From Lytechinus pictus (lineage: Eukaryota; Echinodermata; Echinoidea; Temnopleuroida; Toxopneustidae), in NCBI RefSeq assembly GCF_037042905.1, contig NC_087257.1, forward strand, positions 16,608,001 through 16,672,000: DNA of 64,000 nucleotides. Reading direction: 5' to 3'. The notes beneath the pieces are model-generated. The model searched no databases and was not told the DNA's origin. It was given only the letters and a program-made list of their open reading frames with translations. The translations under genes and the position numbers were made by a program. The stretch's first letter is position 1; every line of letters begins with the position of its first letter. Of this stretch, positions 1 through 11,500 are shown piece after piece.

Positions 1-369
1 GGCCATCGCCGCATAATTCGATCCTCCGCGCATACAGTCGACAGATTGATAAAGAAAATACCGACAACAGATTACCCTGTACATAACAAAGGTATGAAAT
101 TAAGATAAATTCCCTATTTCTAAATATTTTGGGGAATATGTCAAAATCTTTGAATTATGCCGGGTTGAATACTAGTACCCATACGGTATGTAAAAAAAAA
201 ATACCTGAGTTGCAAAGTTTTCAGGATTTATGGAAGCTTGCATTTGGGTGAAAGAATCATGCATCAATAAGTCTGATGAAAATAGTTTGTGGAACTGTTG
301 TATTACACTATCACTTAGAAGGAAAAGACAGTAGTTGCAGCAAACAATTATTTCTTGAGAAAATCTATA

Positions 370-625
370 AAATCAAAGTTAATTGTCAATATGTTGTACA
401 TAATCTACATCTGGTACATTAATGTAAACTTGTATCTTTGTAAAATCATGAATTTTTTAACTTAAAATTGATAATTCTGGTGATCGCTGTAAACACAGAA
501 AAGCATATGTGGGACTGTGTATTATAATCGATTCGAAAAATACCTGACATTTGATAGAATTACATGCTTATTTTGCTCATTTCTCAGCAATTACGCATTT
601 TCTTCCCTACATGTAGCTACGTAGG
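370..625 (+). repeat. Interspersed repeat family A, copy 1
   Basis: This stretch shares an ordered series of words with 4070-4440 (same strand) and with 54165-54760 (opposite strand): a 'tctggtaca' start, a 'gtgggac' word, and a 'cttattt..gc..atttc.cagcaatta' word. Divergence is high, so this is an old interspersed family of unknown class. No coding potential is visible. DNA at 1-369 and 626-944 shows nothing I can assign. Confidence 0.5.
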
Positions 626-944
626 CTTTTTATGTGAGCTGAGAGATTTCATACCAGATTTCCTTTGCTTGATAAAGTTCTTATGATAGTCTGTGTATCA
701 GCATAGCATGTGTTCAGTGTTTTGAACCCACTGGAAATTGTGCATCATATCTTTATGTATGGAAGTCATTTTGCATCTGCAGTCTCCATGGTTTTTTCAG
801 GATCTATGTGTTGACTAGACCAGTCCCATATTGATATTTTCGTGCTGTGTCACTTTGGAAGGCCATCTCTAATTGGTTGACTGGTGAGTTGGCAGATGCA
901 CAGCCCATCCCACTTTTCAATTATATCATTACGTAATCTCTAAC

Positions 945-1475
945 ATGTCTAAGATATCCACCAGATCAAGAGGCCGCTTGCACTCGGCTAACGCATGTAC
1001 ACAATCCTCTGCTTCATCATTAACTGGATCTAAACAAAGCCCAGCATACATAGATCATATTGATACAGTCGTTCAAAGAGCGGTGGCCGTGGCAATGGAA
1101 CGCGAGAGACAAAAACTCAATGATGACATGGATAAGCGCGAAAATAAATTGCGTGAAATTCTTGATGAAAAGCTCACTAGTCTACACGTTCTTGAAATAT
1201 CTATCGATACTAAATTGAAGCAACTCCGTGATTTTGAAAAATCGGTTTCTGATAACATGACTAACACCATAATGCTTTGTCAAATAGGCTTGACCACATC
1301 GAGCAGTACTCCTGTCGCAATAATATCCGTATCCGTATGAGATTGTTCGAAATGTAGCAAAGCAGATTGGTATCGATCTTACTCCATGTGACATTGATCG
1401 ATCCCATCACCTTTGCCGACCAACTAGCAGTCATGATGTTCAACCCAAAGGATCATACCCCGGCCCTGTAATGCC
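945..1475 (+). pseudogene. Decayed LINE (L1-type) ORF1 protein fragment
   Basis: Three consecutive frames together read as an L1-like ORF1 protein. Frame one (945 to about 1275) gives a Ser-rich start followed by a charged heptad-like coiled coil (about residues 48-105, rich in E, K, R, L). Frame two (from about 1280) gives LDHIEQYSCRNNIRIR, close to the 'LEQYSRRNNIRI' signature at the start of the ORF1 RRM/CTD region. Frame three (from about 1339) continues with an IVRNVAKQIGIDLTP stretch and ends in DIDRSHHL, the conserved 'DIDRSHRLG'-type motif. Two frameshifts separate these parts, and no endonuclease or reverse transcriptase follows, so the copy is dead and truncated. In intact elements this protein is an RNA-binding chaperone of the retrotransposon particle. 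Confidence 0.75.
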
Positions 1476-3000
1476 AACTTAGCAGCTCCACCAATCAATG
1501 TGAAATTCACTTCATACAGGCCGAAACAAACGATGATGAAAAATAGAGGAAAATGAAAATGCTCAGGAACAGATGACTGGGTGCAGGCAGGCAAGGCAGT
1601 TCAGGTGGGATGAAAATTTATTGGCAGGACACCTTCCGTTTCAAATTACAGCATCTGCAAAAATAACAGAAGAGGAGAAACATAAAAACTTTTTCTACAT
1701 AAACTATTTATTAATCTTCATTAAAAACTAGATGGTTTCAATATTAATTTCCAATTTATTTTAAATGATTAAAAAACGATGTGGGGTTTGTTACATATTT
1801 TATACTTCAAATATTAACATGTTAAGTCAAGTCGGGGGGGGGGGGCATGATGCCCTCAAGACCTTTAACCATCTCTGTATAAGGAAGGAAATTTTAGAAT
1901 CAATTTATTTGACACATAAAACATATTATTTTTTTATAATTACAATTTTAATTCATGCCTTTTTTATGTGTTTTAAATGGTTATGGGGTAACCAGGACTG
2001 TCAGGACCGAGAATTCGAACTTCGAGGCTGAAATACAGCCATTCCCTATGCCTGATTTGGCTTAAATTCAGGTCAAGGATCAATTAAATATATATTTTGC
2101 AAAAAAAATCTGACAAATTTTGAGGTGGAATTAGTTTTCTGGCATCGCGAGATCGACCAATGCAAAATTTTATTAGCGCCAATTTACCATCTAAACTTGT
2201 CATTGAAATTAGAACGTCCAAACCGATCTAGTACCAGTACTAGCACAATGAATCAATCAGCTATGCATGTGCACCAATTCTGTATTTCTTGCATACGTAC
2301 GTCACTCGAGTTAAAGTTCATGTCATTGCGTTATATAGCGTGGGAATTGTAAGAAAGTGATCCTTCAAAATTTTTACCTTCCAACAATTAACATTTTTAA
2401 GCCTTTGTATGCATTTAGAGTACAAAAGCTTACAAATTGGACAAATTAAATGTTTGCCCCAAAATTATTGTGGGAAGGGTGGATTTTCTAGGGAAATCCA
2501 TCTTAGTGTACAAAGTTCTACAGGCAACAGAGACTTGTCTAGGCTCCGTGAATGAAAATACAATGAAAAATATCACAGAGTCCTCGAAGTACAGTCAGGA
2601 CCATTAACAGATTATAAGGTGCCCCGAGTTTGTGCACACCCAAATCTGCGTGATTCTGATAATAGAGATTCCCAATGATCCCCCCCCCCCAAAAAAGGCT
2701 TTACATCTGAAATAGCCTTCTAACTTACCTACTGCCCGATGCCTCCTATCATGTAGGGCAGCAACGAAGGATCTCCACTCCTGGCATCCAGCGATTCTTG
2801 GCCTTCTTCTGGAAACTCCCCAAGGCCAGGTAATATTCACTGACTTCATCTCCTCCTCAACTCCTCATGTGTGACACAGAGACAGGTGGTTTTGTGTCTC
2901 CCTCTCTTTCTCCTGAAATGTCAAACAGATCTATTCATTAAAAATCTTACTCAAAATGGTGCTTTTGGTAGAAAAATAATGAATATAGGGCATTTCATGT
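1476..3000. other. Gene-free interval
   Basis: I see no exon-like or RNA-like signal here. It contains a (G)10 run near 1832 and a (C)10 run near 2680. Open frames are short and have no codon-like composition. Confidence 0.5.
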
Positions 3001-3005
3001 GACGG

Positions 3006-3765
3006 CCTTAACCCTTATTAAACTGGGGGGGGGGGGTCAATTTGACCCCCCCCTCAACAAATTTCATCACTACGCTGTCGCGCAAAAAATTTTGATCGCG
3101 CCTCTCACTGACTTTTTACTTTCAAGTCTCGCGCAAATTTTGAGACCAAATTGGCGACACCCGGGTACGCGGTTACGACATTACGCAACATTATGTAAGT
3201 GCATGTCAGACCCAAAATTGCTCATAAACATGATTTCATGTACAAATCCAATGCAAATTGTGTATTTAGCCAAAATTCATAAATTTATCTTTATTTCTAC
3301 TTTTACTGATTAAACTTAATTAATTTTGCCTTGTTTATGATTAGAATTAAGTCTAGAACGATTTCCATCGAAAATACTTGTAATAAAAAACAAAATGTAA
3401 AAAAACAAATACATGATTAGAAAAAAAATAAAATACATAAGAAATCGGTCTTGGTACCAGACTTTTTTTTCATTCACAATTGTTAGGAATGCTATAAAGA
3501 ATATTTTCACCCAAAAAATAGCATTCTAGGAGCTTTATTTAGTGAATCAGAGCAAAAAGTATGATTTCATGAATAAATTAGCATAATTAATTCATATAAA
3601 ATAAAAAAATATGAATTCAGTGAAATTTACCAATGCAACTACGTAGATTACGTCATTCTCTACCATCATGCAAATTTTCGTTGTGATCGTGCAATCCACA
3701 GCCGAGATCTTATAAGGGGGGGGGCAATAATACCCCCCCCCCCCCCGGGAATGACAAGAATCAAA
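3006..3765. repeat. Repeat with palindromic G/C-tract ends
   Basis: The block opens with a G-tract, TCAATTTGA, C-tract palindrome at 3025-3053 and closes with a second G-tract, short AT spacer, C-tract palindrome at about 3715-3748. The interior is AT-rich, with CG-containing words such as tcgcgcaaa near the left end. Such bracketing suggests an interspersed element with hairpin-forming ends. The class is unknown and the boundaries are approximate. Confidence 0.4.
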
Positions 3766-4069
3766 ATACCCCGGTAGATTTAGGATTAAAAAAATTGTCA
3801 GTACGGTATATCATCGAGGATCTACATAGTAGGATGGGGGGTCGGGTGTCCGGACACTTTATATTTTTGAAGCCTTCTTTTTTGTCTTTGGATTACACTA
3901 AAAATATGAATTCAATAGTTGTAATCATCTTCTATTTTGTTCTCTATAATATTTCCTAAAAATTTTTACTAAACATTTATGAAACTTCGCTTGTAAATTT
4001 TTCCAAATGACTTTCTAAAGCTGATCGTCCGGACTCACAACCTGTCCGGACACACAACAACTGGGTATA

Positions 4070-4440
4070 CATGTACTATGTAGATCTGGTACAGTTACAT
4101 AAACTGAACTTTGTGAAATCTTGAAATCTACGCTGAAAAATGTTCAAACTGAAGATCACCAACACAGATAAGAGCACGTGGGACAATTATTATTGCTCTG
4201 ATTAATGTCGGCCCGGCCCGACGCTTGCCTTGGCTCGAGTTGACCCGAATCCTGTGCTTTTTTTGCTTATTTCGCAGCAATTACACAATTTCTCCTGGCT
4301 TTGGCACATAGCCTACCGGTATATTATTTATAAATATAGACAGACACTTTGGTGGTCATTTCATTGGATTCTGTACGAACTCATTTTGATATCGTTACCA
4401 CAACTGGCATTTACCTTAAAGTGTGCACTGTGTCTGTGCA
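4070..4440 (+). repeat. Interspersed repeat family A, copy 2
   Basis: It shares the 'agatctggtacagttacataaactga' region with the reverse complement of about 54720-54755, and the 'catttcattggattctgtacgaa' region with the reverse complement of about 54189-54212. In this copy the segment is continuous; in copy 3 a SINE splits it. It is also related to 370-625. No coding function is evident. Confidence 0.55.
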
Positions 4441-4859
4441 GACTTGGGCCCTGAGCCCACCAGCGCAGCCTGTCCTATTCAGCATGCCGGCGCTCGGGGC
4501 AGCCACCCCGGCCGGGCAGTGTCAGTGCACGAAATCTAAAGCCAAAGGCAAGCCGCGCTCCGAAAAGAAAATCTTAGTAGAAGATGGTTATCTAACTTAC
4601 TGTTTGGTCTCCTGCGAATGCCTTCGAAGTCGTTATCCAAATCTGAACCGTGTTCTTAAAGTAGTAGAACTATTATTAACGGCCATCTTCGTCGCACTTA
4701 ATTCTCGATCCAAAATTAGGCTGCAACATTTAACGGCGAAAAACGGGCGCATTCCTTTTTCAAGTTAAATGGTTGCGACTGCGCCAGTTGCATGCAGTGC
4801 AGCGCGCATGTGCAGGCTCGACGCCCGGCGGCGAATTAATTCTGCGGATCATGAATTTT

Positions 4860-4915
4860 TTTATAGGGGGGGGGGGGCGTGCATGGGGGGGGGGGTGAGC
4901 TAACTAGATAGGGGG
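4860..4915. repeat. Paired poly-G tracts
   Basis: Two runs of G (about 12 and 10 bases) lie within 40 bp, separated by a short mixed spacer. They could form a G-quadruplex on the plus strand. The surrounding interval 4441-5220 holds no assignable gene. Confidence 0.4.
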
Positions 4916-5220
4916 TTTGCATGACACCGGGGCATGACACCACTTGCGAAAAAAAAGTTTTAAAATAGATACAAACTTCTTTGACATATAAAGCTTCCTC
5001 TAGTTTGGTTTGGTTGGCAACCAGTTAAGAAATGATTATTTTTGCCACTGCTTTTGAAACTTTTTTTCTTTGAAGAATTATATACTTTACCTTAAATTAA
5101 AAAAATTCTGTACTATTTTTTTTTAGTTTTACTTTTCCTTTTATAAGTAGAAATAGCCTTGCTAACATGGCAAGGTTGAAAAAATGGCAAAATAGTATGT
5201 GGCTTTGAAATTAAACTTGT

Positions 5221-5680
5221 AAATTTCCTCGTCGTTGATTGGTAAAATTTGATGTCATAATCACGTCGTAATGTGGTCATATGAAAACGCAAATTTCTTT
5301 GTCGTTGTTTGGTAAATAAATGATGTCATAATCACGTCATAATGTGGTCATATAAAAATGCAAATTCATTTGTTGCAGATTGGTCGATAAATGACGTCGT
5401 AATCACGTAATAATCTGGTCATATAAGAAAGCAAATTTACTTGTCGTAAATTGGTCAGTAAATGACGTCGTAATCACGTCATAATCTGGCCATATAAGCG
5501 AGCAAATTTACTTGTCGTAAATTGGTCAGTAAATGACGTCGAAATCACGTCATAATCTGGTCAAATAAAAATGCAAATGAAAGTTGCCATTCTAAGTCGT
5601 CAAAATGACGTCGTAAGAACGTCATAAATACGACGACATGACGAGTATTACCACTTTACGATCAGTTAATGACGTCATTA
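5221..5680 (+). repeat. Minisatellite of ~71 bp with CRE-like TGACGTC cores
   Basis: About five units of roughly 71 bp follow one another. Each reads approximately: gcaaatt-acttgtcgt-attggt-agtaaatgacgtcgtaatcacgtcataat-tggtcatata. Each unit carries a (T)GACGTC or ATGTCA word and a TCACGTC/AATAATC word. The array ends in a degenerate tail with more GACGTC words and a perfect TGACGTCA palindrome at 5670-5677. Units 3-5 are the most alike. Confidence 0.8.
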
Positions 5681-5689
5681 CGACCGTGT

Positions 5690-6690
5690 CTGCTATCAGG
5701 GAGGCCCCTATCAAGTCAAAATCGATACAGGGATCGAGAGGGGGGGGGGGGGGTGGAGCCAAAAATTTCCCAGTCACATGGTATGAAAATGATATTTTTT
5801 ATGATTGTCCACGATCATTAGGGCAAACCCGTGTGGCAGTACGGTAGCGTGATGAGTAAAAAAAAAATAAAATAAAAGAAAGAAAGAGGGCCAATGTAGG
5901 CATACATGGCGCTTGGGAATAAAGTTGCTTTATATGTTCCAAGCGAGTGAAGCAAGCGAGAAAAAAACTTTTCCTGCAAATCTAAATTTGAGATAGATAT
6001 CTTAACTTACACTTTTCCTTTTCTTTTCATTAATTCCCTTCATTTCTTTTTTATCTTGGTTGTAGAACTTTCGGGGGCCCCTAGGCCTAACCCTTCCATC
6101 GTGTACCCCCAGTGCAATATCAGCAGGTGGGTCTCGATAACTCTGGATATTTAGCAATTAGACCTATTTATAGAAAAACATAACGTTAATGTTTTGACCC
6201 CTTCCCCCCCCAAAAAAAAGGAAAAACAATTATAAACTAAGTTATATACATCCCCCTTTTCTCATTTCGCTTTTTATTTTCTCTATTCCCTCCTAATTTT
6301 TTTTTGGGGGGAGGGACCTTTTCGGGGGGCACCGCCCCTAGCTACGCGCCTACCAGATGAAGAGGCGAGCGAGCAAAACCTTTGTCACTTTTATTACAAA
6401 TATCAATTTTGCAATAGATTTTGACATAACATTCGGAATTATTCTCGCATGCATTTTTCTTTCCTTTTGCTTTTTTATGGCCTTTTATTTCTCTTCCCTT
6501 TCTCTTTCTGTCTTTCTTTCTTTCTTTCTTTCTTTTCCTTCCTTCATTCCTTTTCTCTTATCCCGTTTTTTTTTTTGTGAAATCCACTGGACCGGGGATC
6601 AAGGGCCAGCCTGCATGCCCCCGGCGGTTTACGCCTCTGCCGTGGATGTAAGCTATATATACGCATGATCTTAATCTTCATTATGATTCA
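5690..6690. other. Gene-free interval
   Basis: This interval contains a poly-G run near 5741-5753 and a CTTT-rich pyrimidine stretch near 6505-6570. No exon, RNA gene or clear element boundary can be supported. Confidence 0.4.
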
Positions 6691-7150
6691 AACTATATAG
6701 AGGTGCATCCAAGATTTTCCAAATTAAGTAGGGGGGGGGGGGGCGGGGTGAATTTTCTCAAGTAAAATTTGACAACTCCCAAAAAAGGTTCTTACTAAAA
6801 AAAAAAAAACCGGTCATTATATTGTCTCGCGTAAAGTTTGACAAGTTAAAAAAAAATGGTCACTCAAAATGAAAGTCATTTTGTCCGCGTAATATTCGGC
6901 AAGCCCCCCCCCCCCCACAAAAATAAGAAAAGGGAAAGTCATTTAGTCCACGTGATATTTGGCAACCCCCCCCCCCAAAAAAAAAAAAAAAAAAAAAGGT
7001 TTTAACTATAGCAATGATCGAAGGTCATTTTGTCTCGCGTAAAATTTGACAATTTTTTTATAAAGTTGTCACTAAAAAGAAGGTCATTTTTTCCACCATT
7101 GATTATATTTGGCAAGCCCCCAACCCCCACCCCCATAAAAAAAAGTTTGT
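6690..7150 (+). repeat. Degenerate tandem repeat with poly-C and poly-A spacers
   Basis: About six divergent units of 60-90 bp repeat the sequence 'gtcattttgtc-cgcgtaa-atttg(g)caa', each followed by a poly-C or poly-A spacer and a 'ggtt-tcactaaaa' segment. Length variation between units lies mainly in the homopolymers. Further poly-G/C runs follow at 7297-7309 and 7399-7413. Confidence 0.65.
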
Positions 7151-7559
7151 CCCTAAAAGTGATGTATAGAAAGTCATATTGTTAATTTGTTCCCAGTAAA
7201 ATTTTGAATTTGGCAATTAAAAAAAAAGGCAAAAAAGAGAAAAGAATATGAACGAAATATCCCCATTACAAATAATGCTGTACGTGATTCTCATGAGGGG
7301 GGGGGGGGGCACATAACTAGTATTAATAACATATTTAATTCCAAAATGTTTACTATAAATCTCAAAAGGGGGAACGGGCAGAAATGCTCACCCCAACCCC
7401 CCCCCCCCCCCCCCGCCACTGATTCCAATCAATAATGACTTTTCTCTGCAATACTGATGCTTTGAAATCAAGATACTGAAGATTGATACGCTTAACATAA
7501 ATTATGAACGTCTGACAAAAAGATAACCAACCGATCACCTGACCGATCAGCTGACCAGT

Positions 7560-7638
7560 ACGCGTATCACTTCGGAGTTGATCACTCGTCGCAGCTGTGT
7601 GGAACGCTCACCGAAAATCAACAAAAAGGGCCTGAAAT
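7560..7638 (+). other. Candidate 5' UTR exon of INPP1
   Basis: A GTAAGT donor lies at 7639-7644, directly after a moderately GC-rich stretch, and the first coding exon of INPP1 (8363) is preceded by a good pyrimidine tract and a CAG acceptor at about 8351-8353. This fits a non-coding first exon spliced just upstream of the ATG. The transcription start cannot be placed and no TATA box was identified. Confidence 0.3.
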
Positions 7639-8362
7639 GTAAGTTTAACAATAATCGATTTTAATTTCAACTATTTTTACAACTAAATAAAGGTTTGCCG
7701 TCCGAATGAAAGGTATATCGGATAACTCTAACTTGTATTAAGGTGTACATTTACCAAAGTCTTGGGTTGGAAATCAGAACAGCATTGTCCATGTTGTCCA
7801 ACCCATAATTTGGGTAATGTCGCCTATGAGGTCCATACATGTTAATGTTTGGACCTCATTGGTACTAGGAGTGGATCGCTCGTGTTGCATCGCGCTAATG
7901 GCAATGCAAATGGTGGCAAAACTTCTGTCGCCAGACTTTTGAGCTTACTTGAAATTACTAGAATTTACTCTAAATTCATAGGCAAGAGTTGTTTAGCCCA
8001 GTTGCCCACATAACGTAATATAATTTCAAGGGAATAAAAATTAATGCTATTGTATTGTTATCAATTTATAAACTGACAATTGAATTAACAATCATGTGGC
8101 TGAAACCAAGGCCAGGTGACCGTTTGATAGGCGCAAATATTCACTGCTGAATGATATGCGCCGTATAAAACAAAAACAACAGCAACAGATTTAGATATAG
8201 GCATGATAGGTAGTGGTGAATGAAGTACATCCACATTGTCCAATTCAACAATACAGTTATTTGTGATTTGTTTTTTTCACAAGTATACTTTCTGTACATT
8301 ATATGTCACTGATAAACGAACCTCAAGGAACAACTTTCACTTTCCTTACACAGCAGTATACC

Positions 8363-8566
8363 ATGGCAGAATTACTGCGGATGCTTGTCCTACTAGGAGA
8401 AAAAGCAGGGAACCTGGCCCGCATCATCAGAGCAGAGAAGGCTCTCTTTGAGTTGCTGGTTGAGGAGAAAACTGGAGAAGCCAAGAACAAGCGATTCATC
8501 CAGGATTTCAAGACGCTCGGTGATGTCCTCATTCAAGAGATGATCAGACATGACGTAGGAGAAAAG
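8363..8566 (+). CDS. INPP1: INPP1 coding exon 1
   Basis: This exon encodes residues 1-68, the N-terminal helical region ending in the FKTLGD-VLIQEMIRHDVGEK segment, which contains metal-ligand Asp54. The donor is AAG/GTTGGT and the exon ends in phase 0. An upstream in-frame ATG at 8303 belongs to the intron or UTR side of the acceptor and is not used in this model. Confidence 0.93.
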
Positions 8567-11500
8567 GTTGGTTTGTATCTGAACAGCCTCCCTATAAATA
8601 TAATGAACTAGTACATGATCACATATACATGTAAGGAATGAATGAAGAAGAATCCATTCAGAAAAGGGGAACAACATCAATTTGAAGGAAACATATTATT
8701 ATTGGCCCAAATTCACCAACGTGATTTGAATCTGTGGTCTAAAACCATGATTTATGCAAATTTTGAGCATTGATGCTAAAGTCAGTGCATAAATAGGTAG
8801 AAGGAGTCAATCATTAATGCACACTTTCCTATTAAAATGGGAGCTGAATTAATGCTTCTTAAGTATAAAAGGAAGCAGCATTTATTATAATAGCCAGCTG
8901 TTTATGTGAATTTATTTACATAAAATGTAAACAGTGGAGATGTAACCTTTATTAACAATCATGGATTAAGTGTTCTCTTCTAAAATTATGTTTGGACTCG
9001 TTTTGATTCTATTCACTATTATACATGTATAGCATAATTTATGTATGAAATCTGCATCAATCACCTAGGTCATTCTGTGCCATTTGGGGTCCATGGTGTT
9101 AAAGATAATACAGTATCCCACCTGTCCAGTTAATTCAGATATGAAGTCTAAGGTCTGGTTTCATAAAGACTTGTTTAACAAATGCACAATTTCTATAACA
9201 TGTTTTATACTATCATCCAATCAAACTGAAGATTATTGCATACTTGTTATTGTGACCCTTTTTTCAAGCCTTTGAGGCCTTTTGGAATACCTTTTTCTTT
9301 CATTATTTTTTTTAAATCTCATCTTAATGTTTTATGATTTATTTGTATACATGTTTTTGTATGTTTTTATATGTATATATTATTGAAAGAAATAAATGAG
9401 AGTATTATTACTCTCCCTCAATACAATGCATTACATGTTTTATGAAACAGGCCCCTGATAATTTGAATTGAAATAAGGGAGTAAAGTTATTCAGAGATTT
9501 CCCTATTATGTTCAATCTTTTTGTATTTTTTTTTGGGGGGGATGATATGCTCTGAAATACATTCTTTCATTTTGAAAAGTACAATGGAAAAACACAATAT
9601 TCCTCCATTGGTGTAAATTGTATAAAAATCTATAGATTTTTATACAGATTTTTAATGAGATATCAACTTAAGAACATTACAAAATTTCAAATGAAACAAT
9701 ACTTGAATGATGCAAGAAATTGGAGTCGAATGTGTGAATCAGTTTGGTTGGATGCAGTCTAACAAGAGATCTCAATAGTTGAGAATTGTACACGAATCCA
9801 GCACTTGAAAGTATGATATATATTGAACCAGGTTTGTGAATCAATTATTTGTTAGCTAAAACCTTTGAAATATCAATAGTTCAGAACTTTGTGCACATAT
9901 CCGGTGCTTGAAAGTATGAAAAATATAAATTTTATTAACATATTCTTCTTTCAGTTCCCCGGTATGAGAGACCACATCTTTGGGGAAGAGAGCAACATGT
10001 TTACCAACACTGCCGGCGAGAGCGTTGAGGTCTCCATCCAACCAACTCCCGAGGAGACCAAATTTCTGCTTACCAGAGTCCTTGATGAGAACCAAAAAGC
10101 TGCGGCTCTGCTCGCCGAGGCCTTGCACGCGACCCTTGACACCAAGCTGGATTCTGCGTTACTAGATTTGACCTTTGACCTTGATGTTGAGAAGATGGGA
10201 ATTTGGATTGATCCCATAGGTAAAGTTCTAGTTCTCGACATATGAAGGGGGTTTCGGAAGTCAAGCGATTGCAAATCAATTCAAGGCCCTAAAATGAGTC
10301 TCGATTGTTCTAAATATAAATCCTGAAATCAATTTCGGAATTAGTTGCAAAGTTGCTATTGTCTTCGCTGGTCTGTTATTTTTTGGCAACTAAAAATTAA
10401 TAAATATGTTGTAGTTGAAATAGATCTACCAAATACAAGTTTTTCCCATTGAATTTGTTATCAATCGCAAACTATTTTGGAATTAAATTCAAAAGTTGCT
10501 ATTGATTGCTGATCTGGTTTTGCAACAAAATGTATAAATTGACATGCTGTTGTTGAAATCATTCTTTCAAATGTAAATAATATTTCCATTGAAATTGCAA
10601 TGAATTGTTAATAAGTTTCTTGTCACTTACTAAAGTTTTGTAATTGCAACCTTCTTTTTGGTGGACATGCATCCAAATTAAGAAATTCCAATTTGATTAT
10701 TAAATCATTTTTGTATATTTCATACAGATAGCACATCAGAGTATATCAAGGGTATTGAGGATGCAGAGCCAGAGAATGGTGTGTATCACTGTGGCCTTCA
10801 ATGTGCTGTAATCTTGATAGGTGCCTTTCACCGTGAGACAGGATCACCAGTCTTAGGGGTTGTCAATCAACCTTTTGCTAGACAGGACCCAGAAACAAAG
10901 AGGTAAATTGGATTTCTTTCGGGGGTAAGATGTTTGGGCTTATATTCACTGGGGATGTGTTCAATGTTGGTAACTGAATATTCAGGCTAACTGAATACTT
11001 CTTATTGATGATTAATCTGTTCATTAAAAGTTTGCTTTTAGCATTACAATAGGACACCAAAAAGCCCCCAGAAGATAGCTATTAGTCATCTACACTGATG
11101 AAAGTATGTGTGTGTTGCAACTGAAACATTGTATTAAAAAAAACTACTTTATTACCTTAAAAAAAAAGATTTACAAAAATTTCCATACAATGTTCTATCT
11201 AGATGTTGGTTCCTTATGTTATGTTTATAACAGATGGATTCTTTGGTTTAAAGCTATGAAGTGTCTTTCATCTACTGTAACTAAACAGAGTTATATAACG
11301 TAGCATTTAGAGATAAGAAGCATTATAATTTGATTTCCCCTGTAACCTCCTTTCAGTTGGACAGGCCAAACTTTCTGGGGTGTAAGCCACGGGGACATCC
11401 ACTGCAACTCAATCACCTCATCTCAGGTCAGCTTAAACACCCCTACAACTCGCAATGGACTTACCTTCGTAATGAGTTCAAGCGAAGATGCCCAAACAAA

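Noticed and set aside
4349-4768. 139-codon plus-strand open frame
   Set aside because: Its first part lies in a family A repeat, and no homology, splice sites or motif supports it.
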